Positions 7,127 to 15,280 of a stretch of 19,324 bases of DNA are shown here, in pieces; position 1 is the stretch's first letter; every line of letters begins with the position of its first letter. This DNA is from CAUZFZ01 sp963579025 (GTDB lineage: Bacteria > Planctomycetota > Planctomycetia > Planctomycetales > Planctomycetaceae). Position numbers and translations under genes: made by a program. The stretch spans positions 1 to 19,324 of the forward strand of contig CAUZFZ010000182.1 of assembly GCA_963579025.1 (NCBI GenBank), written 5' to 3'. Under the pieces are notes generated by a model, which saw nothing but the letters and a program-made list of their open reading frames with translations, did no database searches and had not been told where the DNA came from.

Positions 7127-8298
7127 TCAACGCGACGCTGCAGATGGGCGACGCATTCGCTGACTCAAACGAAGCAGAAGCTTGGAGTGATGAGAACGAG
7201 GACATCTCGAACCTGCGACATCCCTTCAGTGGCAGCGAGCGGAATCGTCTGTTCCTGAACCGAGCGGGCAAGCAGTTTCTGAACGTCTCGGGGTTGTCCG
7301 GTGTGGACTCGCCAGCGGATGGTCGCGTCGCTGTGTGGTTCGATTACGACCGAGATGGACGGCAGGACCTGGCCGTGATCAACAGCAGCAGTCCGCTGCT
7401 TCAGCTCTACCGGAATCAGATCGGTCCGCGAGATGCAGAATCGACACACGGATTCATCGTGGTCCGATTCGTCGGCGGAAACCGGACAACTAAGCCCTCC
7501 GAACAATTCAGCAACCGCAACGGTCTTGGAGCCAAAGTCCGCGTCAAACTGGATTCGCAATCACTGCTCCGCGAACACCTGCCCTCACAGGGATTGGCCG
7601 GCCAGAACAGCTCGGTCATGCTGATTGGTATCGGACAACACAAGACAGTTGAGCGACTCGACATCACCTGGCCATCCGGTCGAACGCAGTCAGCAAACGG
7701 AATCGCCGCGGGCACTGCTGTCACTGTCTTTGAGAACGCGGACGACCGGCCGACTGACGCGAATCCCGAATGGCCGCCGGGTTTCTCGATGAACCGATGG
7801 CGGCGCCAATTCGAACCGTCGCCCGACCGCACTAATCCGTCATTGGCGGCGTTAGAAACCAGATTGAATCCGTCTGCGATTCTGGAAGCGGTCCAAAGCG
7901 ACAGTGCCGCGCCGGAGGTACTCGTCGTCACCACAATGGCGAGCTGGTGTACGTCTTGTGCGCGTCATCAGCCGACCGTTAATGAACTGCGTGACGCCTT
8001 CTCACGCAGCGAGGTGGAAGTCGTTGGTTTCGCCGCAGATCCGGACGATCCCGCTGACGCCGTGCAGGAATTCCTTGAGCGACACAACGCCTTGTATCCG
8101 GCCATTGTCGATCCGCCGGATAAACTTCGCGGGACGATCGACCGAGTGCTCGCCGAGTCACATGCGTCAGACGCTCTGCCGACGTCGATCATCGTGGCGA
8201 AAGACGGCCGGGTGATCAGTGTCGAAGGTGGGATTCCGACGGTGTCTCAACTGCGCCAAGTCCTGACAACAGCTTCCAACCAGGCGGACTTTAAATAG
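7093..8298 (+). CDS. C-terminal part: last FG-GAP blade, ASPIC/UnbV domain and thioredoxin-like domain
   Basis: This is the same reading frame as the 5131 segment, resumed after the UGA; it would add residues 655-1055. It opens with SLWWRTVVRRDF, which resembles the 'SFFWRQVVA' stretch I recall inside this protein family, so a real N-terminus here is unlikely. DYDRDGRQDL (near 739) is another FG-GAP-type loop. Residues near 798-868 (GLGAKVRVKL, IGIGQHKTVERLDITWPSGR, VTVFE) fit the ASPIC/UnbV domain. From about 928 follows a thioredoxin/TlpA-like domain with SWCTSCARHQP (Cys940 and Cys943 as CxxC) and a cis-Pro motif LPTSIIVAKDG. If UGA is a true stop, translation could start only at the GTG at 7114, inside the hairpin, and the product would lack a signal peptide. 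The TAG stop is 7 bases before a large palindrome. Confidence 0.85.
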   Translation, partial: SLWWRTVVRRDFNATLQMGDAFADSNEAEAWSDENEDISNLRHPFSGSERNRLFLNRAGKQFLNVSGLSGVDSPADGRVAVWFDYDRDGRQDLAVINSSSPLLQLYRNQIGPRDAESTHGFIVVRFVGGNRTTKPSEQFSNRNGLGAKVRVKLDSQSLLREHLPSQGLAGQNSSVMLIGIGQHKTVERLDITWPSGRTQSANGIAAGTAVTVFENADDRPTDANPEWPPGFSMNRWRRQFEPSPDRTNPSLAALETRLNPSAILEAVQSDSAAPEVLVVTTMASWCTSCARHQPTVNELRDAFSRSEVEVVGFAADPDDPADAVQEFLERHNALYPAIVDPPDKLRGTIDRVLAESHASDALPTSIIVAKDGRVISVEGGIPTVSQLRQVLTTASNQADFK

Positions 8299-8304
8299 TG
8301 GGGT

Positions 8305-8380
<76 letters not shown>

Positions 8381-8428
8381 CAATATTCAACGCTGACAAT
8401 GCTCTATCAAATATCCGCGGTCCCGCCA

Positions 8429-10057
8429 TCACAGAAACATGGATTCGATGGCGACCAGCCGTTCGGAAATCCGGACCAGGATTGGTGCCAGGTTTTCGCG
8501 GGATGGTGCGTCGCACTCGCGGATGCGGCCGTTGAGCTGTTCCCATCTTGTGTACGCGGTGGCGCAGGTGTCACGAAGCGTTGCCCCAGCCACATCACTC
8601 AGTAGCAGCGTGTGCATCTCGCGAGCGGAACTGCGGAACTGACGGCACTGTTCAACCAGTGCCCGGCGATCCGCTGCGAACTCGCTGCGGTTTCGAAGCC
8701 ACAGATCGATGTCCTGTTCGAGCAGTCCGGAAAGCCGCTCAAGAGACGCCGCCAGATCATGAGCTTCTTCGCGACTGAAGCCGCCCGGCACACCCAGTGG
8801 CTCGCGCAGTGCGACAAGTCGCTGCTCAATCTCGGCAATCGAGCCGCGGATTGCGCTGTGATTGATGCGGCGGAAGTGCCGGGAGAAACTCACCCATGCC
8901 GGAGTCAGATATCCGTAAGCGTCGACCAGTTCGTCCAGGTCCTCATCGCGTTCGACACAGTCGGCGAAGTGCTCACACACACCGTAGAAATCCGACGCGG
9001 CACTGGGAATCTGGTCTCGTCCGGGCAGTGTTACCAGCACGTTTAACGTGACAGATTCAAAGATCTGATCAACCTCCGCCATGATGCCCACTGTCAACTG
9101 AGACAACACTTGTCGGTCGATGCCTCGGGGCAGCCAAAGCAGTTCGTGAATGGCCTGGTCCACCGGCTGAATTCGCAGCACTGTGCGTTCGATATAGCGA
9201 GTCGGTGCCGAACACAGCGTACGCACCAGCGGGTTCCAGACGGACAGGAATCCTCGATAGGAAGCGACCAGTTCGTCGTAGCCGGCTCCTTCGGCGGTGT
9301 CTTCGGCAAACCCGGCGGCGATCTGGTGAGCTTTACTGGCTTCCAGTTTGAGCGCTTCCCGCTGCGGTGAGCGGCGGAGTTCAAAGTCGATGTCCTCGAC
9401 CAGTCCGCGAAGATAAAGAGTCAGTGCCTGAGCGTGACGCAGCAGATTGCGCCGATCAATCTGCGGCTCGATACTCAGTCCTTCGCAGAGCGTTGCCTCC
9501 AGACGGTCGAGGCGCGCGACACACTCGCGGCACGGCCCAGCCAAGCCACGTGTCTGTCTCAGTCGGTACGAGAGCAACCGCCAGTCTCGATCGACCCGCT
9601 GTGTTTCCTCCAGGATCGCCCGGTGGTCATTCACAAGTGTGCTGCGACGCGCCAACGCTTGAGTCGCCGCCTGAAACTGAAGAGCTTCAGCAGTCAATGG
9701 TCGCAACGCCGCGTTTCGGGCGGCGTCCTGCTGCAAATGCGAACTCAGTGACGACGCCTCGCGACTGAACTCAGCAAATTGCGGCCGACTGCGCGCCAGT
9801 TGCGGCGTGAGTTGGGCTTGCGGAGCTAGATTCTGAGGCCGCGAGTGACGTCCTCGGTCGACTTGAGATTCGACGAGGATCCGCAGGATTCCACCGACGA
9901 TGCGACGACTCTTGTCGTCCGCATTCGCGGAACGGCTCAGTTGACCGCATACAGAAAGAAACACGAGGCATCCGAAGATTGCGGCCGCCATGCTATGTTT
10001 CGAACGAGTTGGGGAAGTGATCGCTGTCAGATAGCGCCGTGAATTGCATGGACTCAT
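8429..10057 (-). CDS. Exported helical protein of unknown function
   Basis: The 542-residue product is not recognised. Its start (ATG, complement of 10055-10057) has AAAGG about 9 bases upstream. An internal ATG at 9991 gives a neater signal peptide (AAAIFGCLVFLSVCGQLSRSANA, then DDK) but lacks a ribosome binding site. From the first start, this is a signal sequence with a long positive n-region. LSVC is a weak lipobox. The mature part is rich in Leu, Arg, Glu and Ala with long amphipathic helices, and appears to be built from related units (for example segments with 'R..L...' helices followed by WxxL/WVSF motifs); few beta or catalytic motifs are visible. CREC and CEHFADC are the only clustered cysteines. 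It converges on the 5131-8298 gene across a palindrome and diverges from the NHL gene. Confidence 0.8.
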   Translation of the reverse strand: MSPCNSRRYLTAITSPTRSKHSMAAAIFGCLVFLSVCGQLSRSANADDKSRRIVGGILRILVESQVDRGRHSRPQNLAPQAQLTPQLARSRPQFAEFSREASSLSSHLQQDAARNAALRPLTAEALQFQAATQALARRSTLVNDHRAILEETQRVDRDWRLLSYRLRQTRGLAGPCRECVARLDRLEATLCEGLSIEPQIDRRNLLRHAQALTLYLRGLVEDIDFELRRSPQREALKLEASKAHQIAAGFAEDTAEGAGYDELVASYRGFLSVWNPLVRTLCSAPTRYIERTVLRIQPVDQAIHELLWLPRGIDRQVLSQLTVGIMAEVDQIFESVTLNVLVTLPGRDQIPSAASDFYGVCEHFADCVERDEDLDELVDAYGYLTPAWVSFSRHFRRINHSAIRGSIAEIEQRLVALREPLGVPGGFSREEAHDLAASLERLSGLLEQDIDLWLRNRSEFAADRRALVEQCRQFRSSAREMHTLLLSDVAGATLRDTCATAYTRWEQLNGRIRECDAPSRENLAPILVRISERLVAIESMFL

Positions 10058-10230
10058 TGCTGCAGACCTTTAGCGGTGTGAGAGAAACGTGCGGTTCGGA
10101 TCGTCGGTCGTGCAGAAGCGCGATTCAAGGCGAATCGACCGTTCCGGTGTTTCAACGTTGCAAGCTGGCGGCCAAAGCTGCCATTCTCGTGTGCGTCCAG
10201 TTCGCGGCAGAGACTCCGTCAACCGGCCCC
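10058..10230. other. Divergent intergenic region
   Basis: It lies between the minus-strand 8429-10057 gene and the palindrome before the NHL gene. A plus-strand open frame covers it but is Arg/Ser-rich and does not look coding. A small inverted pair (CGATTC at 10121-10126, GAATCG at 10132-10137) is the only structure I can point to. Promoters for both flanking genes probably lie here, but I could not identify them. Confidence 0.4.
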
Positions 10231-10368
10231 GTTCGGCACGGGTCTCCCGACCCCGCCGAGTCCACCGACCGCAGGTCTCCCCGATCTACCGGTCAGCGTC
10301 TACGATTCCCGTTTATGGAGGGAGACCTTCGGTCCGTGCCGCGGCGGGGTCGGAGACCCGCGCCGAAC
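10231..10368. repeat. Compound double inverted repeat
   Basis: The outer arms 10231-10258 and 10342-10368 are reverse complements apart from one missing base and one mismatch; they contain GGGTCTCCCGACCCCGCCG and its inverse. Nested inside, 10267-10281 pairs with 10320-10334 with one mismatch (GGTCTCCC and GGGAGACC cores). The loop is about 38 bases. The element overlaps the candidate start (ATG 10315) of the NHL gene. It has the look of a dispersed palindromic repeat unit rather than of a terminator. Confidence 0.8.
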
Positions 10369-11322
10369 CATTTTGTAACTCCATCCCAGAGCGTTCCGCT
10401 GATTCGCATTCATCACCATCTTCTGCTTTTCCTGCTGATCGGAGCATCCGGCTGCGGAGACGGTAACGCCGAGCCGCCACTCAACTTCAGCGAGATACAT
10501 ACCTGGTCCATGCCCGTCGAAGGTGCGACGATTCCGGCTCCGCGAGCCATGACATGGGCACCGGACGGAAACCTGTTTGTGCTGGACAACTCGGGTCGCG
10601 TGCTCGTGTTTTCGGGTGACACCGGCAAGCTGGATCGCAAGTGGCATATGCCTGCCTGGGACGTCGGCCGGGCCGAGGGCATCTGCATTTTCAAAGATGG
10701 TCGCGTTGGAATTGCGGACACTCACTACCACCGTGTTGTCTTTTTCACGCAGACGGGCGAGTTGCTCGAAGACCAGATGCACGGCAGCTACGGACACGGT
10801 CCCGATCAGTTCGTTTATCCAGTCGGTATCACGCAGGATCCCGAAGAGAACTATTACGTGTGCGAATACGGCGGCGGCGACCGTGTGCAGAAGTACCGAG
10901 TCGACGGCGAATTGCTGCTTGAGTTCGGAAAGTTTGGCAGCGAGCCCGGCGAATTTCAGAGGCCCAGCGGAATCCTCTGGCACGACGGACACATTTACGT
11001 GGCCGACGCAATCAACAATCGAATTCAGGTGTTCACGGACTCGGGGGAGTTTGTTCGGATTCTCGGTGCCCCGGACGCGTTGCCGTCTTTACACTATCCG
11101 TACGACGTGGCACTCGGCCCGGACGGATTTCTGTGGACTGTCGAATACGGCAGCGGGCAGATTTCCCGGCTTGATCTGAATGGCCGCGTTGTGGGCGTTT
11201 TCGGCGTGACCGGCACTGGTCACGGGCAGTTCTTCACTCCGTGGGGACTGGCGGTTGATGGCAATGGACGCGTCGTCGTTGCAGATACGGGCAACCGGCG
11301 CATTGTGGAGCTGACACCGTGA
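10315..11322 (+). CDS. NHL-repeat propeller lipoprotein
   Basis: Taken from the ATG at 10315, the product has 335 residues. A hydrophobic stretch LLLFLLIGASG ends at Cys47, a reasonable lipobox, so the protein is probably lipid-anchored and faces the periplasm or outside. Residues 65-335 form an NHL-type beta-propeller, with repeated motifs such as APDGNLFVLDNSGRVLVFS, DGRVGIADTHYHRVVFF, PSGILWHDGHIYVADAINNRIQVF and PWGLAVDGNGRVVVADTGNRRIVEL. Such propellers bind protein, carbohydrate or RNA partners. The 46-residue leader is long, and its first part is encoded by a palindromic repeat; the original start may have been further in or displaced. The open frame extends to 10039, but that part is not protein-like. 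It overlaps the next gene by 4 bases (GTGA), implying coupled translation. Confidence 0.82.
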   Translation: MEGDLRSVPRRGRRPAPNHFVTPSQSVPLIRIHHHLLLFLLIGASGCGDGNAEPPLNFSEIHTWSMPVEGATIPAPRAMTWAPDGNLFVLDNSGRVLVFSGDTGKLDRKWHMPAWDVGRAEGICIFKDGRVGIADTHYHRVVFFTQTGELLEDQMHGSYGHGPDQFVYPVGITQDPEENYYVCEYGGGDRVQKYRVDGELLLEFGKFGSEPGEFQRPSGILWHDGHIYVADAINNRIQVFTDSGEFVRILGAPDALPSLHYPYDVALGPDGFLWTVEYGSGQISRLDLNGRVVGVFGVTGTGHGQFFTPWGLAVDGNGRVVVADTGNRRIVELTP

Positions 11323-14318
11323 ACATCAGGCGCATTCTCAAGGCGATCATTCCGCCGCCCCGCCACAAGTTCGACTGGTTTCATTCAGCCCCGCTGGTCC
11401 TCTTTCTGCTGCTGTTTGCCGCGTCGATTTACACGCTCGAACGTACCGACACGGTGCTCTTCACCCGTCCGAATGCCTTTGGACTGATTGCCGTTTCGGT
11501 CTGGCTGTGGTGGCTGCATCTGGCGGGTTACAGCGGCCTGTCGCGTCAGCGTGCCATGTTGTCGCTGTGGGTTCGATTCACGCTGGCTGCCGTGTTCGTC
11601 ATGGTGCTGGCCGAGCCGCGCGCCGTAAAGACGCGAGACGTCATCTCGGTTGTCTACGCCTTGGACGTGTCGGATTCGATCGGCGACGCCTCGGTGGACG
11701 CGGCGCTGGAGTTCGTTGCCAAACAGGTGCAGGAGAAACCCGAGCAGGACGAAGCTGGCCTGGTCGTCTTCGGCGGAACAGCCGCTGTCGAACTGCCGCC
11801 TCGCACGAGTTTCCCGTTTGAAGGAGTCGTGGCCTCGCGCGTGCAACGCGACGCGACCAACATCGAGCAGTCTCTGTCGCTCGCCGCAGCCATGCTTCCC
11901 GAGGAGAATCGCGGACGCATCGTGCTGATCAGCGACGGGACTTCGACCGGCGGGAACCTCACTCAGTTGACCGACGAGCTGAAGTCGCGCGGCGTCACTG
12001 TGGACGTTCTGCCCATCGAGTATCAGTACGACCGCGAAGTCTGGATCGAGCGTCTTGAACTGCCGCAGTACATCAAGCTGGGACAGGACTACGCCGTCAC
12101 GGCGATTCTGTCGTCGCTGCAGCCAGGTTCCGGCAAGTTTATCCTGCGCGAGAACGGCGAGGTCATTACCGAAGAAACCGTTGTCTTCAATGCCGGCAAG
12201 AATCAGTACCAGGTTCCCATCCGGCTGCCTCGCGCTGGCTACTACGAATACCAGGCGACGATTGAAGTCGCTCCCGGACAGGACAACCTGCGGCAGAACA
12301 ATACGGTGCTCAACTTTCTCTTCGTGGACGGCGAAGGCAAAGTTCTCGTCGTGACGGATCCGGCTGGAGACGAACGAGACGCCGACGCTCTAGTTAAAGC
12401 GATTGAGGAAACCGATCGCCTGGTCGAACGCGTCACGGCGTTCGAGTTCCCGCACGACACGCTTTCCCTGATGCCGTACGACTGCGTCGTGTGGGTCAAC
12501 ACACCATCGGACTCATTCGACGAAGCCCAGATGGACGCGATTCACGACGCTGTACGTGATCTGGGCACGGGTTTTCTGATGGTCGGCGGCCCAAACAGCT
12601 TCGGCCCCGGCGGCTATCACCGCACATCGGTCGAAAAGGCCCTGCCGGTTTCGATGGACGTGTCGCAGAAAAAAGTGCTTCCCAAAGGAGCACTGGTCGT
12701 CGTGCTGCACACGTGCGAGTTCCCCGAGGGCAACACCTGGGGCAAGCGGATCACCAAGCAGGCCATCAAGGTGTTGACCGGACAGGACGAGGTCGGCGTA
12801 CTGGTTTACGGCAATGGAGAAGAGTGGCTCTTCAAACTGACCCCCGCCGCCGACTACGACAAAATGGTGCCGAAGATCAACAACGCCCAGATCGGTGACA
12901 TGCCCAGTTTCGCGCCGACCATGCAGATGGCTTTGACCGAGCTGAAGAAGAGCGATGCGGCAGCGAAACATGTCATCATCATTTCAGACGGTGACCCGTC
13001 TCCACCGGCCCCGGCAGTGCTGGCAGAATTCAAAAAGCAGCAGATCACCATTTCGACCGTCGCAGTCTTCCCTCACGGTGGCGTCGAGATTTCCACGTTG
13101 CGTTACATCGCGACGTCGACTGGCGGTCGCTACTACTTCCCGTCTGATCCCAACATTCTGCCGTCGATCTTCATTAAAGAAGCCAAGACGCTGAAACGCA
13201 CGATGATCCAGGAGAAGGAGATCTTCCCGCAGCCGGGCATCATCTCTCCGATCCTGAAAGGCGTTGAGTCCATTGCGGCACTGGACGGTTACGTCCTGAC
13301 GTCGCTCAAGCCCGGAGCCGAGGCCATTCTTGAAACTCCGCCCGGCGAAGAAGAAGGACAGGACGAAGTCGATCCGATCCTGGCCAGGTGGCGATACGGA
13401 CTCGGCAGCAGTGCCGCGTTTACATCGGACCTCAGCACGCGCTGGGGAAAGAACTGGCTTGGATGGGACAAGTTCAAGCCGATCGTCAAGCAGTTGATGA
13501 CAGACATCTCTCGCGTACGTGAGCCCGGCCGGTTGCGGCTCTGGACGTATGCGTCCGGCGGTGACGGGGTCGTCATGGTTGAGGATTTCAATCCCGACTA
13601 TTCGTTCCTGGAAATCGCTGCCGTCATCAACGGCCCGGACGATCTGTCCGAGACCATTCCTCTGCGACAGGTCACACCGCGACGTTACCAGGCTCGCGTG
13701 CCGCTTTGGGGGCAGGGTCGATATCAGGTCATCATCCGCGGACAGGGCGACGGACGAGACGAAGTCAAAGCCGGTGGGTTCATCGTGCCCTACTCGCCCG
13801 AGTATCTCAGATTCCGCTCGAACCCAGTTATCCTTGAAGAGATTCGCGAAAAGACCGGTGGTGAGTTGCTGACAGCGGACACGACAGCCGAAACCATTTT
13901 CGGTCGACGAGACCCCAAGCAGAGTTCCAGTCCGATCTTCGACTGGTTCCTGATCGCGCTGGCAATTCTGATCCCGCTGGACGTTGCGATCCGGCGCATC
14001 CAGATTGACTGGTACGTTGTCAGCAGTCTGTTCCAGCGGAAGCAGCAGGCCGGTCCGGCAACAGCGACGATGGGCACGTTACTGCAGCGGAAACAGGATA
14101 TCGGCAGCCGCCTGGACGCGGCTCGTTCCGGAGTCGACCGCACAGCAGCTCGCAAGGCATCCCGTCCGGCAACGCCCATCCCCGGGACGACCGCTGGTTC
14201 GTCAAAGGCGAAGAAGCCGGCAGCAGCGAAATCGGCACCGACGCCCGCCGCATCCGGATCAACGACCGGCAAGCTGCTGGCCATGAAGCGCAAACGCCAG
14301 CAGGACGAAGACGGATAA
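11319..14318 (+). CDS. Membrane protein with VWA and amidotransferase-like domains
   Basis: This is a 999-residue protein starting with GTG, with GGAG at 11307-11310 and an overlap with the NHL stop codon. Three N-terminal membrane segments (about 24-40, 53-70, 86-98) precede a VWA domain (110-235) with an intact MIDAS start, D116-V-S-D-S120, and a second metal-site region LISDG at 203. After a beta-sandwich-like stretch (240-335) comes a glutamine-amidotransferase-like fold (340-450: KVLVVTDPAG, PYDCVVWVN, GTGFLMVGGPNSFGPGGY). A second VWA-like domain (455-620) keeps IISDGDP but has LHTCEF where DxSxS is expected. A C-terminal membrane segment (873-890) is followed by a basic, Ala/Pro-rich tail. 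The layout suits large planctomycete VWA proteins related to BatA-like proteins; the ligand is unknown. With the NHL lipoprotein it probably forms one envelope-associated unit. Confidence 0.88.
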   Translation: MNIRRILKAIIPPPRHKFDWFHSAPLVLFLLLFAASIYTLERTDTVLFTRPNAFGLIAVSVWLWWLHLAGYSGLSRQRAMLSLWVRFTLAAVFVMVLAEPRAVKTRDVISVVYALDVSDSIGDASVDAALEFVAKQVQEKPEQDEAGLVVFGGTAAVELPPRTSFPFEGVVASRVQRDATNIEQSLSLAAAMLPEENRGRIVLISDGTSTGGNLTQLTDELKSRGVTVDVLPIEYQYDREVWIERLELPQYIKLGQDYAVTAILSSLQPGSGKFILRENGEVITEETVVFNAGKNQYQVPIRLPRAGYYEYQATIEVAPGQDNLRQNNTVLNFLFVDGEGKVLVVTDPAGDERDADALVKAIEETDRLVERVTAFEFPHDTLSLMPYDCVVWVNTPSDSFDEAQMDAIHDAVRDLGTGFLMVGGPNSFGPGGYHRTSVEKALPVSMDVSQKKVLPKGALVVVLHTCEFPEGNTWGKRITKQAIKVLTGQDEVGVLVYGNGEEWLFKLTPAADYDKMVPKINNAQIGDMPSFAPTMQMALTELKKSDAAAKHVIIISDGDPSPPAPAVLAEFKKQQITISTVAVFPHGGVEISTLRYIATSTGGRYYFPSDPNILPSIFIKEAKTLKRTMIQEKEIFPQPGIISPILKGVESIAALDGYVLTSLKPGAEAILETPPGEEEGQDEVDPILARWRYGLGSSAAFTSDLSTRWGKNWLGWDKFKPIVKQLMTDISRVREPGRLRLWTYASGGDGVVMVEDFNPDYSFLEIAAVINGPDDLSETIPLRQVTPRRYQARVPLWGQGRYQVIIRGQGDGRDEVKAGGFIVPYSPEYLRFRSNPVILEEIREKTGGELLTADTTAETIFGRRDPKQSSSPIFDWFLIALAILIPLDVAIRRIQIDWYVVSSLFQRKQQAGPATATMGTLLQRKQDIGSRLDAARSGVDRTAARKASRPATPIPGTTAGSSKAKKPAAAKSAPTPAASGSTTGKLLAMKRKRQQDEDG

Positions 14319-14344
14319 CCGAGACTCTTTGTTTCCTCCTGCTT

Positions 14345-14467
14345 ATGCACGGCGAATTACGAATGACGGAAGATGTCGATCTTGTGATTGCTGTCGATCC
14401 GGATGAAGCTGTCACTCTGCTGGACCGTCTGGATGCATCTGAATTTCAACTGCAGAGCCGTTCCTGA
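14345..14467 (+). pseudogene. Remnant of a nucleotidyltransferase (AbiEii/MNT-like)
   Basis: A 40-codon open frame encodes MHGELRMTEDVDLVIAVDPD followed by EAVTLLDRLDASEFQLQSRS. The HGE.R.T.D.DLV pattern matches the nucleotidyltransferase core found in AbiEii-like and minimal nucleotidyltransferase proteins, where the two Asp residues bind metal. The N-terminal GG/S motif and everything after the core are missing, so this is a broken relic. It sits in the short gap between the VWA gene and the sigma factor gene. The identification rests on the motif alone. Confidence 0.5.
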
Positions 14468-14479
14468 TCACACACCGTC

Positions 14480-15046
14480 ATGACCAACGTCACGCGCATT
14501 CTGGCTGAGATTGAATCGGGCGACCGGCAGGCTGCGGATGAGCTGTTGCCGCTCGTTTATGGCGAACTGCGGGCGCTGGCCGAGTCGCGGCTGGCTCAGG
14601 AACGTAGCGGGCACACGCTGCAGCCGACGGCACTCGTTCACGAGGCCTGGCTGCGTCTGGCCGGGGCCGGGAACGAAGCCGACGAACCAAAGTGGGACTC
14701 GCGCGGACATTTCTTTGGCGCGGCCGCTCGCGCGATGCGCCGGATTCTTGTCGACCATGCGCGGCAGAAGCAGAGCCTGAAGCGCGGGGGTGACGTCGCC
14801 CGAGTGGACGTCGACGTTGATCAGCTTGAAGGCTGCGTGCCGGACGACGAGCTGCTGGCGCTCGACGAGGCACTGGAACAGTTCGCGCTGGTCAATCCGG
14901 AGAAGGCTGAGCTGGTGCAGCTCCGTTACTTCGGCGGACTGACGAACGAGCAGGCAGCGGCGTGTCTCGGCGTGTCGGTTTCAACGGCCGAGCGGTACTG
15001 GACGTACGCCCGCGCATGGCTGCACCAGGCGATGGCGGAGGGCTGA
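14480..15046 (+). CDS. ECF-type RNA polymerase sigma factor (planctomycete kinase-linked type)
   Basis: The 188-residue protein has a sigma region 2 (about 10-100: GDRQAADELLPLVYGELRALA, LQPTALVHEAWLRL, FFGAAARAMRRILVDHAR) and a sigma region 4 helix-turn-helix (about 140-185: KAELVQLRYFGGLTNEQAA, LGVSVSTAERYWTYARAWL). This form, with conserved HEAWLRL and RRILVDHAR, is the type abundant in Planctomycetes and often encoded next to Ser/Thr kinases. The ATG at 14480 lacks an obvious Shine-Dalgarno sequence. No anti-sigma gene follows; the kinase at 15281 is the probable partner, perhaps acting by phosphorylation or sequestration (inference). Confidence 0.93.
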   Translation: MTNVTRILAEIESGDRQAADELLPLVYGELRALAESRLAQERSGHTLQPTALVHEAWLRLAGAGNEADEPKWDSRGHFFGAAARAMRRILVDHARQKQSLKRGGDVARVDVDVDQLEGCVPDDELLALDEALEQFALVNPEKAELVQLRYFGGLTNEQAAACLGVSVSTAERYWTYARAWLHQAMAEG

Positions 15047-15089
15047 ACGAGCGCTAAGCGTCACCCGTTCGAGGCAATCAACGTTGCTC

Positions 15090-15161
15090 GTTTAACGGCA
15101 AGCCGGAGGCGTCGGCGTGGGCCGCGCCGAAAACACCGACGCCTTCGGCTTGCCGTTAAAC
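15090..15161. repeat. Long palindrome between the sigma factor and kinase genes
   Basis: The arms 15090-15115 and 15136-15161 are 26-base reverse complements with one G-U type wobble; they begin GTTTAACGGCAAGCCG and end with its inverse. After one mismatch two more pairs form, leaving a loop of about 14 bases. It is unrelated in sequence to the palindromes at 8306 and 10231. It could end or attenuate transcription between the two genes or simply be a dispersed repeat. Confidence 0.88.
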
Positions 15162-15280
15162 AAGGAATCTGGCCGCATGAACCCGTCGTGCCTGAAAATT
15201 CGTAGAATTCACTGAGGGAATCTCCGCGCAGAATCCGCATGAGGGACGTGGGACCGTCTCCGGCTGATTCGAGGCACACT

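Larger units (their letters stand above)
5131..8298 (+). other. Proposed single selenoprotein gene (Sec654)
   Basis: Read through the UGA, the frame from 5131 to 8298 is uninterrupted and gives 1055 residues: a membrane anchor, an unknown domain, an FG-GAP propeller split by the UGA, ASPIC/UnbV, then a thioredoxin-like domain. This layout is more sensible than two abutting partial proteins. Support is threefold: frame continuity with domain homology on both sides, a SECIS-like hairpin at the right place, and a redox (CxxC) domain on the same chain. The alternatives are a recent nonsense mutation or a split gene. Confidence 0.55.

Noticed and set aside
10039..10314. Extended N-terminus of the NHL protein from an ATG at 10039
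   Set aside because: The encoded stretch is Arg/Ser/Pro-rich without domain character, and the signal sequence with its lipobox comes more than 120 residues later.
15044..15200. Open frame continuing after the sigma factor's TGA
   Set aside because: The sigma protein already ends at the normal length for its family, and the continuation runs through the palindrome at 15090-15161 and is Arg-rich, not protein-like.
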